A stretch of DNA of 17,301 nt from Accumulibacter sp. (GTDB lineage Bacteria > Pseudomonadota > Gammaproteobacteria > Burkholderiales > Rhodocyclaceae), in assembly GCA_031264825.1 (NCBI GenBank), contig JAISDL010000082.1, forward strand, positions 1-17,301, in the 5' to 3' direction. A model generated the notes under the pieces. The model was given only the letters and a program-made list of their open reading frames with translations. It was not told the origin of the DNA and did no database searches. A program made the position numbers and the translations under genes. Positions 5,971 through 14,193 of the stretch are shown piece by piece. Position 1 is the stretch's first letter, and every line of letters starts with the position of its first letter.

Positions 5971-7041
5971 TCAAAGGTTCAGGGTGGCGATTTCTTCAAA
6001 ATCATCGCAGACGCTCGAAAAAACGTCCACCAGCAAGGGGTCGAAGTGCACGCCGCTTGCGCCGAGGATGAAAGACTTTGCCATATCGGGCGGCATCGCT
6101 TTCTTGTACGGACGCGGAGAAATGATTGCATCATAGACGTCGGCGATCGCCATGAGCCTCCCCTGCAAGGGAATCGCCTCGCCGGAGAGGCCGCAGGGGT
6201 AACCCGAAGCGTCCCACTTTTCATGGTGGTAGCCCGCGAACAGTCTCGCGTGGAAAAAATAATTGTTCTTCTCGGTATCCCGCTCGATCCTGTCGATGAT
6301 CTGGACGCCGAGCGTCGTATGCTTCTTCATGATCTCGAACTCCTCCGGCGTCAATTTTCCGGGCTTGTTCAGAATCGCGTCGCTGATGGCGATCTTGCCG
6401 ATGTCGTGGAGCTGCGCGGAGGGGATCAGAAGGGCCATGTCCCACCCTTTCATCTCGCTTTGGTAGACCCCGCCCTCGATCATTTTATCGACCAGGATTT
6501 TCAGGTATTTTTGCGTGCGCTCGATATGCCGCCCCGTCACGTCGTCCCTGAATTCGACCATTTCGGACAGGATATTCAGAATGCGTTCGTGCGTCTTGAC
6601 GATGTACGCCGTTTTCGCCTCGACCTTCGCTTCGAGGTCTTTGTTGTAGCTTTCGAGTTCCTTTCTTTGCGAGGCGATCAGGAGATGGTTCTCGATGCGC
6701 TTCAAAAGAATCGACGGCGTGAAAGGCTTGGCAATATAGTCTATCGCGCCCAGCGAAAGCCCTTCGAGTTCGCTCGCCTCGTCTTCCCTCGCGGTCAGGA
6801 AGATGACGGGGATTCCGGCGAACCTCGCGTCGGACTTCAAGAGCTTGATCGCCTCGTAACCGCTCATTTCGGGCATCTCGATGTCGAGCAGAATCAGGTC
6901 CGGGAGGACGGTTTCGAGCAACTCGAACAGGTATTTCGCGGAAGGCAGCGTATAGAGGTCGTATCGCTCCTTCAGGATGCTCCTCGAAAGCGTCAGATTG
7001 GACAGGTTGTCGTCGACGACGACGATCGTTCGTTGCGTCAT
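5971..7041 (-). CDS. Response regulator with HD-GYP cyclic-di-GMP phosphodiesterase output
   Basis: 356 residues. Residues 1-120 are a receiver domain: acidic pair D10-D11, phospho-acceptor D53 in LLDIEMPEMSG, T83 and K105. Residues 121-150 form a helical linker (likely coiled coil, LIASQRKELESYNKDLEAKV). The rest is an HD-GYP domain with all key motifs: LHDIGKI with H212-D213 and K216, YHHEKWDASGYPCGL with H272-H273, D277 and GYP at 280-282, and ADVYDAI at 300-306. So the enzyme is probably active and hydrolyses c-di-GMP to pGpG or GMP. The usual GSGYP is ASGYP and DRPY is PRPY here, small changes outside the metal ligands. The ATG overlaps the stop of the kinase gene (ATGA), so the two are translationally coupled and form a cognate pair. 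Output would be lowered c-di-GMP on phosphorylation. Confidence 0.93.
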   Translation of the reverse strand: MTQRTIVVVDDNLSNLTLSRSILKERYDLYTLPSAKYLFELLETVLPDLILLDIEMPEMSGYEAIKLLKSDARFAGIPVIFLTAREDEASELEGLSLGAIDYIAKPFTPSILLKRIENHLLIASQRKELESYNKDLEAKVEAKTAYIVKTHERILNILSEMVEFRDDVTGRHIERTQKYLKILVDKMIEGGVYQSEMKGWDMALLIPSAQLHDIGKIAISDAILNKPGKLTPEEFEIMKKHTTLGVQIIDRIERDTEKNNYFFHARLFAGYHHEKWDASGYPCGLSGEAIPLQGRLMAIADVYDAIISPRPYKKAMPPDMAKSFILGASGVHFDPLLVDVFSSVCDDFEEIATLNL

Positions 7042-9869
7042 TGCGCCCCACTTTCGTTCAGCGGCGGTGGTGTTTGCGAGGGCGAGAGCGCCTCTCGGAT
7101 CCTTGAGAAATCCATTTCATCAACATATTCTCTGAGCGCGGCGACGAGATCGCCGCCCGAGGCGTACTCGAAGCGCTCCAATTCGTTCATGAGCCTTTCG
7201 AGAGCGTCTATTCTGAAGCTCCGGGATGCCTCGCGCATTTTTTCGAGCAGCGCTTCGTCGGGGGCGTCGCGGCGTTCCTTCCCGGCTCCGTTCGTCGTGT
7301 GCGAGAACGCCTCCGCGAGCCTTGCCAGGAGTTTTTCGACGAGATCGATGAAAGAGGGATTGTTCAGACGGACGAAATCGGCGTTCCCCGCCTTCGCGGC
7401 GGCTTCGAGCGACTGCGCCATCCGGGCGACTTCGCCGGCTTCGATCGCGTAGCTGCTTCCCTTGATTCCATGAACGACGATGGAATAGTCCGAAAGCGCT
7501 TCCAGGTCGCGTATCTTGTCGAGGTCGCGCGCCGTATGCTTCAGGTACGAGCGCAGGACGTTCTGGTAAGTCTCGGCGTCGCCGCCAAAACGCTCGAGAC
7601 CTTTTTCGCCGTCGATCCCTTCGACATTGAAAACCTCTCCGCGCGGAACATGCGTCATCCCGGCGTCGGCGCGAGGCGGCGCGGCTTCTTCGGGCCGATT
7701 CTCTTCGAGCGCGCGGTTCCGCACCCAGCGATTGATGATCGCGTCCATCCTGTGGATGTCGATGGGTTTGGGTATGACGTCCTGGAATTCCGGCTTCGGG
7801 AAGGTTTCGTCGCCGTCGACGACGTTCGCCGTCAGCGCGATGATGGGGACGGTTTTTGCGTATTCGCCGCCGATCTCTTCGCGGATGATGCGCGCCGCTT
7901 CGACGCCGTTCATTTCCGGCATCATGTGATCCATGAAGATGGCGTCGTATTTGATTTTTCCTTCGCGGACGAGCCGCACGGCCTCGAAACCGCTTCGCGC
8001 GCAATCGACGTACATGCCGTAGGGCTTCAGGATGCCTTTCGCAACGTCGAGATTCGTTTCGACGTCGTCGACGATAAGCACTTTGGCATACGGGATGTAC
8101 GCCCGCAGGAGTTTCGCGTTCCTGACGCGCTTGTTCGACGTATAGCTCGAATCCTTGAGCGCGCGCACGGTCTTTTGCCCGATCACCGCGTCGGTCACCG
8201 GCTTTTGCCGGATGCGCACAGTGAAGGTGCTGCCCTTTCCGTAGACGCTCTCGACCGAGATCGAACCGTCCATCATTTCGACGAGCTTTTTCGCGATGGC
8301 AAGCCCGAGGCCCGTCCCCTCGATCCGTCGGTTGCTTTCGACGTCGACCTGGTTGTAGTTCGAGAAAATCTTGTCGATGTCGTCCTGGCGAATCCCGATG
8401 CCGGTATCCTGAACGCTACTGATCAGCCAGATCGAATCTTCTTCCTTCAGGCAGCCGATCCGCCAGAGGACCTGCCCTTCGCGCGTGTATTTGAAGGCGT
8501 TGCTCAGGAGGTTGTTGAAAATCTGCTTGATCCTCAAGTCGTCGCCCAGGAGCGCGCGCGGCAGGGTTTCGTCGATCTCGATATCGAAAGCGATGGGCTT
8601 TTCGATGATCCGCATGATGTTCAGGTTTCTCGTGTCGTTGATCAGGCTCGGAAGGTCGTATTCGACCGGGACCAGCTCGAATTTCCCCGACTCGACCTTC
8701 GAAATGTCGAGCACGTCGTTGATGATCGCCAGAAGGTTCATGCCCGAACTGTATATTTTCTCCAGGTTCGAAAAAGCCGTTTTCGGAAGGTTTTCGGTCG
8801 AATTCAGCGTCAATTCGCTCAAGCCGATGATCGCGTTGAGCGGCGTCCGCATTTCGTGGCTGGTGTTCGCGATGAAATTGCTCTTCGTCTCGGACGCATT
8901 TTCGGCGATGCGCTTGAGCTTGTACAGCGACACGTTCTGCTCTTCGATCGTCTGGAAAGGACGCTCGATCAGGACCGACGCGAAAGCGGCCCCTCCGGCG
9001 CCGAGCACCAGGATGAACGCGGCCGCGAACAAAAGCGCGCGCCGGGTCTGGACCAGCGCGGTTTCCGCAAGCGGGATCGTGACGCTGAGCGACCACCGAT
9101 CCGACCCCGGCACCGGCGCATACGCATTGATGCGCTCGCTTCCCTGGAAGTAATAGCGCCCGTTCCCCGTCTCGCCCCGAATCATGCGGCCGAGAACGGC
9201 GCTCATATTCTCGTACTCCGGGTTTTCCGTCTCCATTTCGATGTAGTTGTACCGCCCCATGACGGCCCAATCGAAGACGCTCGCGACGATGACGCCCGAC
9301 TTGTCGGCGAGAAAGATGTTCCCCGTTTCGAGGAATTTGAATTCGGACAACAGATCGCTCATGATCAAGCCCGGCAGCGTCACGATCAGAAGCTCGCCGT
9401 CGAGAGGCGTGTAAACCCTCATGACGAGTCCCTTCGCGGTGATCTCGGTCGTCGCGACGACGGTCTCGCCGTCGAGCGCGCGGCGCGCGTATTCGCCGGA
9501 AAGGAGCGCATCGCCGGGCAAGGCTTCCCCGTAAGAGGCGACCCGGATGCCTTGGTCGAACACGGCGGCGGAGAGGTATTCGGACTGCCGCGCATGATTT
9601 CCCAGGACGGCGTTCCGCTTTTCCGGGCTTTTTTCCCGAAGTTCGTGCGCGAGGTTTTTCGCTTCTTCCTTCAGTTCGTCGATCCGCTCGCCGACGAGTT
9701 TGCTTGCGATGCTACGAAGCACGTTGGCGTCGTCGATGATGACGCCGAGCACGCGCCGGTAGGTCAAAAGATAGCCGACACAGCCGCTCACCGCCGTTAT
9801 CGCAACGACGACGGCGACGATGATGCCGAATATCTTCAGTCGGATGGAGAACATGATCGAATTCTTCAC
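7038..9869 (-). CDS. Membrane hybrid histidine kinase (dCache-like sensor, HisKA-HATPase-REC-HPt)
   Basis: 943 residues from the GTG at 9869 (938 from the ATG at 9854, which is also plausible; neither has a strong Shine-Dalgarno). Order: membrane helix about 11-36; periplasmic sensor 37-278, ending in APVPGSDRWSLSVTIPLAET, typical of dCache domains; membrane helix 279-301; a short helical link with no HAMP; HisKA with H338 in ANTSHEMRTPLNAIIG; HATPase with the N-box near 449-462 (IKQIFNNLLSNAFKYT), DTGIG at 488-492 and GTGLG at 518-522; receiver with D647 in FMDHMMPEMNG; HPt with H800 in HGIKGSS. This is a complete phosphorelay (His-Asp-His), whose end point is most likely the receiver of the HD-GYP protein translated next. 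The co-transcribed solute-binding protein may dock on the sensor. Confidence 0.93.
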   Translation of the reverse strand: MKNSIMFSIRLKIFGIIVAVVVAITAVSGCVGYLLTYRRVLGVIIDDANVLRSIASKLVGERIDELKEEAKNLAHELREKSPEKRNAVLGNHARQSEYLSAAVFDQGIRVASYGEALPGDALLSGEYARRALDGETVVATTEITAKGLVMRVYTPLDGELLIVTLPGLIMSDLLSEFKFLETGNIFLADKSGVIVASVFDWAVMGRYNYIEMETENPEYENMSAVLGRMIRGETGNGRYYFQGSERINAYAPVPGSDRWSLSVTIPLAETALVQTRRALLFAAAFILVLGAGGAAFASVLIERPFQTIEEQNVSLYKLKRIAENASETKSNFIANTSHEMRTPLNAIIGLSELTLNSTENLPKTAFSNLEKIYSSGMNLLAIINDVLDISKVESGKFELVPVEYDLPSLINDTRNLNIMRIIEKPIAFDIEIDETLPRALLGDDLRIKQIFNNLLSNAFKYTREGQVLWRIGCLKEEDSIWLISSVQDTGIGIRQDDIDKIFSNYNQVDVESNRRIEGTGLGLAIAKKLVEMMDGSISVESVYGKGSTFTVRIRQKPVTDAVIGQKTVRALKDSSYTSNKRVRNAKLLRAYIPYAKVLIVDDVETNLDVAKGILKPYGMYVDCARSGFEAVRLVREGKIKYDAIFMDHMMPEMNGVEAARIIREEIGGEYAKTVPIIALTANVVDGDETFPKPEFQDVIPKPIDIHRMDAIINRWVRNRALEENRPEEAAPPRADAGMTHVPRGEVFNVEGIDGEKGLERFGGDAETYQNVLRSYLKHTARDLDKIRDLEALSDYSIVVHGIKGSSYAIEAGEVARMAQSLEAAAKAGNADFVRLNNPSFIDLVEKLLARLAEAFSHTTNGAGKERRDAPDEALLEKMREASRSFRIDALERLMNELERFEYASGGDLVAALREYVDEMDFSRIREALSPSQTPPPLNESGAQ

Positions 9870-10058
9870 AAATCTGCGAAAGATTCTCCCTTTTCAAGCG
9901 TTTTCTTCCATTGTAGACAAGCCGCGCCAAAAAAACGCGCGCGCGTCAAACAAAACACACGAATCGTAAAAATCGCGCGGCAAGCCGTCCGTTCCCACCG
10001 AGGGCGCCGCCGCTTTTCCGGGATCATTCGGCGGCGCGCCCAAAAAAGCATGGCGCCG
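9870..10058. promoter_or_regulatory. Leader/promoter region of the kinase operon
   Basis: 189 bp without a gene. On the minus strand TACAAT (9911-9916 as ATTGTA on plus) is a possible -10 element, but I see no good -35 at the right distance. A G+C hairpin (10002-10041) sits between it and the DUF748 stop. The kinase operon is therefore likely to have its own promoter here, although read-through from DUF748 is possible. Confidence 0.35.
10002..10041. other. Strong GC hairpin between DUF748 and the kinase gene
   Basis: GGGCGCCGCCGC (10002-10013) pairs with CGGCGGCGCGCCC (10029-10041), 11 pairs with a two-base bulge and a loop of about 15. The A-run 10042-10047 follows on plus, so on minus the T-run precedes the stem. 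It is not a standard intrinsic terminator for the minus-strand gene; it may stabilise or attenuate the transcript. Confidence 0.4.
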
Positions 10059-13000
10059 TTATTTTAACGTAATATCGACGCGATTTCGCCCCGTATTTTC
10101 CCCGGAAGCGTCGGGAACTTTGGAAACGTCCGGCGCATCGGGAGCTTTGGGAGCTTTGGGAGCGTCGGAAACCTGGGAAATGTCGGGCGCGTCGGACGCC
10201 TTGGAGGCGTCGGAAACATTGGACACACCGGACGCGGTCGGAGCGTCTTCGCCCCCGCTTTCCCGCGCCTGCGGCGCTCTGCTCTCGTCTTCGCTTTCCG
10301 GTTCGGTCGTCCCCCCCTCCTCCTGGCGTCTGCCGAGGCGCGACGGGAGCAAGAAGAGCCGCTCGCCCGATACGCCGCGCTCGACGAGGGCGTCGCGGAC
10401 CGCGCGCGCCCTGCGGTCGGCCAGATTACGCAATTCCTCTTCGCCGACGCGCGTGTTTTCCATCAGGAGCTTCCGCATCTCCTCGACCGGGAGCGTCTTG
10501 GTGAAACCGACGAAGTTGCGCGGTTTTTCAAAATCCCCGTCGCGATAAACGCGTTCGAGCAGGTCGGGGTATTCCTCGTCACTCACTTCGACCGCACCGA
10601 GATTCTTGACCTCCGCTTCGCTCATCCGCTCGCGTTTGGCCATCCTGACCTTGTTGTCGACGAGGATTCGCCTGAGACCCTCGGCGTCGCGCTTTTGGTC
10701 GACGCGCCCCCGGAGGTCGGCTTTCAGGCCGGGACGTTCGTAAAAAACCTTCGAGAGCGTCTCGATGCTCTTTTGCGTCTCCGGCTTGATCGTCGCGCTT
10801 CCATAATCGAATTCGAGCGCCGACATTTCCTCGCCGCCTCCGAACATCGACGTCAGCAGGGTGAAGGGCGAAGAAACGGCCTTCATCAAAAGGTTCAGGA
10901 TCGCCTCGAAAACCAGCCCGCCGACGCTGAAGTGCGGGTCGTCGGTCTGTCCGCTCACCGGAAGGTCCACCGTGATTTCGCCGTTTCTGTTCTTCAGGAG
11001 CGAAACGAACAGAGTCACGGGCAAGGTCGTCGCGTCCGGGCTTTCGACCGCCCTGCCGAAGTCGAACTGGTCGATGAAAATGTGATTTTCGGCGGTCAGT
11101 TGATTTTCCTTGATCTGGTATTGCGCCGTGATCGAAAGCTTTCCTTTCTGGATCGAATGCCCCGCGTATTTTCCCGAATACCCCGAAAACTGCGTCATTT
11201 CGACGCCCTTGATCTCTCCGGCGAGGTCGAGGTAGGGGCTCGACGAGAAGGGATTGAGCCGCGCGCGCACGACGAAAGGAACGACGTTGTCGTATCGACC
11301 GCGCAGCGTGAGGCGCGCGCGCGTCCTGGCGTCCGACGAGAGATTTTCGACCGAGCCGGAAATATTGCGAAGGCTCGTCGTAAAGTTCGGCTTGACGTGA
11401 TGGTCGCTGAAGAAGACGCTACTTTTCTCGACGCCGATCCGGCCGATCCTAAGAGTCCGCGCGCGCGCCTCGCTCGCCGGACGGGGTTTTTCGGGTAACG
11501 CCGCGCCTTCTTCACCGGACGCCGCCGCGGCGCCGGGAGGCGGCTCATCGCCGCGCAGTATCTTGAAAAGACCGAATTTTTCACTCGGCGCGAGGACCGC
11601 GCGTACCGTGAAACCCGATACGTCGACTTCGTTTACCGAGAACACGTCGGGGTTCTGGCGAAAATCGACCCGATTCAGCCGAAGCGATTGCAGGGAGAGC
11701 ATGCTCGATTTATTGTCTTTATACGCCACCCGAAGGTCTTCGGCGGAAACGTCGCCCGTAAAAACCACAACGGTATTCTTTGGCGACGCATTCGCGGGCT
11801 GACGCAAAGACAAGGCGCCGCTTCCGCTCAAGTATCCCTTCATCAGGGTGACGTTCAGCGTGTCGTCGAACAGCGGTTGAAGCGCCGCTAGGTCGAGCCT
11901 GGACGCGCCGAGTTTCAATTCCGCTTCGAGCGGCGAGGGAACGACGCTCCCCGAGAGCGACGCTTGCGGCGCTTGAGACGCTTCGCTTTTTTCGCCGAGC
12001 GCAAAACCCGCTTCGACCTCGACCGGCGAAGCGAGTGAAACATCGATTTTCGACAATTTCACGTTCAGCGAATCGACCGCGAAAACGCCGGGCTTGCCGC
12101 GATGCCTGTTACTCCAGCGCAAAGAGGCGTTCGATACGGTCGTTTGCGCGACCGACCACTCGATCGGCGCGTCGGGCTTCCCGGAAGGCGTTTTTTTCTT
12201 CGAGAAAAGCGCCTCCCAGTTCAGGACGCCCGAAGGACTCGTCTGGACGTTTATTTTCGGCGAGTCCAGCGCAACGCTGCCGATCTGGATTTTTCGGCGC
12301 AGCGGATCGACGGAGTCGAGCGACACGTCGAGGCGCTTGACGCTCGCGAGTTCCACGCCGGCGGCGTCCGCAAGGTCGAGTCCCCTGAGCGCCGCGTTCC
12401 CCGAAAACACGAGGGTCGCATCGCTCTGCCTGAAACTCACCTTCAGCAAACCATCGAGCTTGCCCGATTTGACCTTGACCGGGAGTTCGACCGGCAGATA
12501 CGCGAGGTATTTCGGCAACGCGAGGTCGGAAAAGTCGAGCGCGAGTTCGCTTTCGAGCGAACCGATCTGCAAGCGGCTCTTGCCCTTGAACGCAAAGAGC
12601 GAACCGTCGACGCGCGCAGAAAGCGAAGGTTCGTCGAATACCCGGACCGCTTGAGGAATGCTCGAAACGAAGGGCAGCGCCAAATTGATTTCGTCGACCG
12701 TGCTCGTGACTTTTCGCGGGCGGTCGTCGAAGTCGATTTTTCCGTCGCTGACCCGAATATTGCTCAGCGAAAAGCGCGGGATGCCGCCGCGCGCGTCGTC
12801 CTCGGCTTCTTTCCCCACCTCTTTTTCGGCCTCTTTCCCCGCCCCGCTCCCGGCCTTGCCCGCCTTCACTTGTGCCTTTCCGCCGTCGGGATTTTCGATC
12901 AGGTCGGAAAAATTATAGCGGCCGCCTTCGAGGCGGACGATCGCAAGCCTCGGTTTTTCGAGGCGGACCTCGTGGAGTACGAGGGCGTTTCTGAAAAACG

Positions 13001-13334
13001 AGGAGGCTTCGATATTCAGGTACAGTTTGTCGAGCGCAAAGAAAGGTTTTCCATCGGCGTCTCGCTTCGCCCCTCCGCCGCCCTCGCGTCGGGAATCATC
13101 GTTTCGCTCGCCGACCTCCAGCCCTTCGAGCGTCAGTGAAAGCGCGTAGGGATTGACCGAAATCTTCTGGATACGCACGTCCCGATGGATGCGCGCGGCG
13201 ATTTCGTTCGTCGCGTAACTCTTGATCCACGGCGGAAGCGCGAAAAAACAGACGACCCCGAACACGACCAGCCCGGAAAAAAACCACAAGGCGTATTTTT
13301 TCGCCTTGCGCGGCGAAAGAGAGAATTTTTTCAT
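10059..13334 (-). CDS. DUF748 (AsmA-like) envelope protein with OmpA-like C-terminal region
   Basis: 1091 residues. One N-terminal membrane helix (about 15-34) is followed by INPYAL-type text (QKISVNPYALSLTLEGLEV), the start signature of DUF748. The long middle is beta-rich, as in AsmA/TamB-like proteins that bridge inner and outer membranes and are linked to lipid transport. Late landmarks are NGEITVDLPVSGQTDDPHFS and then SALEFDYGSATIKPETQ, the OmpA-like start, with LSKVFYERPGLKADLRGRVD. Charged low-complexity text occurs near residues 165-185 (GKEAEKEVGKEAEDD). The last about 45 residues before the end are a triplet-like tail (DAS, KAP, DAP) made from 9-bp DNA repeats. It follows gloB by 43 bp on the same strand and may be co-transcribed. 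The ATG has only a weak GAAG upstream. Periplasmic location is inferred from the family. Confidence 0.88.
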   Translation of the reverse strand: MKKFSLSPRKAKKYALWFFSGLVVFGVVCFFALPPWIKSYATNEIAARIHRDVRIQKISVNPYALSLTLEGLEVGERNDDSRREGGGGAKRDADGKPFFALDKLYLNIEASSFFRNALVLHEVRLEKPRLAIVRLEGGRYNFSDLIENPDGGKAQVKAGKAGSGAGKEAEKEVGKEAEDDARGGIPRFSLSNIRVSDGKIDFDDRPRKVTSTVDEINLALPFVSSIPQAVRVFDEPSLSARVDGSLFAFKGKSRLQIGSLESELALDFSDLALPKYLAYLPVELPVKVKSGKLDGLLKVSFRQSDATLVFSGNAALRGLDLADAAGVELASVKRLDVSLDSVDPLRRKIQIGSVALDSPKINVQTSPSGVLNWEALFSKKKTPSGKPDAPIEWSVAQTTVSNASLRWSNRHRGKPGVFAVDSLNVKLSKIDVSLASPVEVEAGFALGEKSEASQAPQASLSGSVVPSPLEAELKLGASRLDLAALQPLFDDTLNVTLMKGYLSGSGALSLRQPANASPKNTVVVFTGDVSAEDLRVAYKDNKSSMLSLQSLRLNRVDFRQNPDVFSVNEVDVSGFTVRAVLAPSEKFGLFKILRGDEPPPGAAAASGEEGAALPEKPRPASEARARTLRIGRIGVEKSSVFFSDHHVKPNFTTSLRNISGSVENLSSDARTRARLTLRGRYDNVVPFVVRARLNPFSSSPYLDLAGEIKGVEMTQFSGYSGKYAGHSIQKGKLSITAQYQIKENQLTAENHIFIDQFDFGRAVESPDATTLPVTLFVSLLKNRNGEITVDLPVSGQTDDPHFSVGGLVFEAILNLLMKAVSSPFTLLTSMFGGGEEMSALEFDYGSATIKPETQKSIETLSKVFYERPGLKADLRGRVDQKRDAEGLRRILVDNKVRMAKRERMSEAEVKNLGAVEVSDEEYPDLLERVYRDGDFEKPRNFVGFTKTLPVEEMRKLLMENTRVGEEELRNLADRRARAVRDALVERGVSGERLFLLPSRLGRRQEEGGTTEPESEDESRAPQARESGGEDAPTASGVSNVSDASKASDAPDISQVSDAPKAPKAPDAPDVSKVPDASGENTGRNRVDITLK
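10105..10230. repeat. Fourteen degenerate 9-bp tandem units in the DUF748 3' end
   Basis: Units run in register from GAAGCGTCG (10105) to GACACACCG (10222-10230); two adjacent copies, GGAGCTTTG at 10141 and 10150, are identical, so slippage is recent. Each unit encodes three residues, giving the DAS/KAP/DAP tail. Because the unit is a multiple of three, copy changes keep the frame. Confidence 0.85.
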
Positions 13335-13377
13335 GCTTCACTACCCATGAGTCAACTGCGGTTTCCAGGTTCAATGT

Positions 13378-14166
13378 CTATCTGAACTCGTTTTTCCACG
13401 CGCGCAATACCGAAAAAACGATGCGGGGGTCGTTCGAGTGCCTGAACTTCTCCAGAGACCCGGAGTCCATCCGCCGCAGGGCGGAAGCGACGACTTCGGG
13501 TGAATCGCAGCGCAGAAAGGGATTCGTCGCTTTCTCGACCGCCAGCGTGGTCGGTAGCGTCGCCCAGCCTTTCGCGCGCGCGACGGCGACCTCGTTTATC
13601 CGCGCGCGCAAAAGACGGTTGCCGGGTTCGACGGCCATCGCAAAGCGCAGGTTCGCTTCGGTATACTCGTGCGCACAATAAACGGCGGTCTCGTCGGGCA
13701 GAAGACCGAGACGCTCCAGAGAATCGAACATTTGTTCGGGCGTCCCTTCGAAAACGCGGCCACAGCCGCCGGCAAAAAGCGTATCGCCGCAGAAAAGACA
13801 GCCCCCGCCGTAGTACGCCAGATGAGCGCGCGTATGCCCGGGGACGAAAATCACTTTCAGTTCGCCGCCGTCCCAGTCGGGAGCGATCGTTTCACCACCC
13901 TGCAAAGGCCGGGTCATTGCTGTGATAGACTCCGCCGCGGGGCCGAAAACTTCCAGCGGACGCATTGCGATCAATTCAGCCACGCCGCCCTGATGGTCGG
14001 TGTGCGCGTGCGTGATGAGCGCCGCGCGCAGGGACAGTTTTTCACGGAAAAGCGCCTCCTCGACCGGAAAGGCTTCGCCCGGATCGACGACGATCGCCGT
14101 CCGGCCTTTATGAAGCAGCCAGATATAGTTATCCTTGAGCGCCGGAATGCAAATGATGTCGAACAT
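13378..14166 (-). CDS. gloB: Hydroxyacylglutathione hydrolase (glyoxalase II)
   Basis: 262 residues, the normal size. The metallo-beta-lactamase metal motif is THAHTDHQGG (H53, H55, D57, H58; the middle non-ligand His of the usual THHH is Ala), with further ligands H111 in VPGHTRAHL, D128 in FCGDTLFAGGCGR and H166 in YCAHEYTE. The C-terminal glutathione-binding part carries PTTLAVEKATNPFLR, the hallmark of glyoxalase II. It hydrolyses S-D-lactoylglutathione to D-lactate and glutathione, the second step of methylglyoxal detoxification in the cytosol. It is divergent from the methyltransferase gene with only 27 bp between the start codons, an arrangement I recall from betaproteobacteria. No Shine-Dalgarno precedes the ATG. 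Confidence 0.95.
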   Translation of the reverse strand: MFDIICIPALKDNYIWLLHKGRTAIVVDPGEAFPVEEALFREKLSLRAALITHAHTDHQGGVAELIAMRPLEVFGPAAESITAMTRPLQGGETIAPDWDGGELKVIFVPGHTRAHLAYYGGGCLFCGDTLFAGGCGRVFEGTPEQMFDSLERLGLLPDETAVYCAHEYTEANLRFAMAVEPGNRLLRARINEVAVARAKGWATLPTTLAVEKATNPFLRCDSPEVVASALRRMDSGSLEKFRHSNDPRIVFSVLRAWKNEFR

Positions 14167-14193
14167 ACGCTGATTATTAAAGAATGCGGAAAA
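14167..14193. promoter_or_regulatory. 27-bp divergent gap between gloB and the methyltransferase gene
   Basis: Only AT-rich text such as TGATTATTAAAGAATG fits between the two start codons. A full promoter for either gene must extend into the other coding region, and the TTTAATAAT on the minus strand could be a -10 for gloB. Little more can be said. Confidence 0.35.

Noticed and set aside
5812..7452. 546-codon plus-strand open frame
   Set aside because: Antisense to the HD-GYP regulator, which has all catalytic motifs; the plus-strand product shows no recognisable domain.
7299..10067. 922-codon plus-strand open frame
   Set aside because: Exactly antisense to the hybrid kinase, Arg/Asp/Phe-rich with no family motif; a by-product of GC-rich codon use.
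12102..13139. 345-codon plus-strand open frame
   Set aside because: Antisense shadow of DUF748, with strongly biased Arg/Asp/Phe content.
13669..14193. 175-codon N-terminal extension of the methyltransferase frame
   Set aside because: Lies opposite gloB, carries no methyltransferase family text, and the conserved-looking protein begins at MSIPKIGKWLE.
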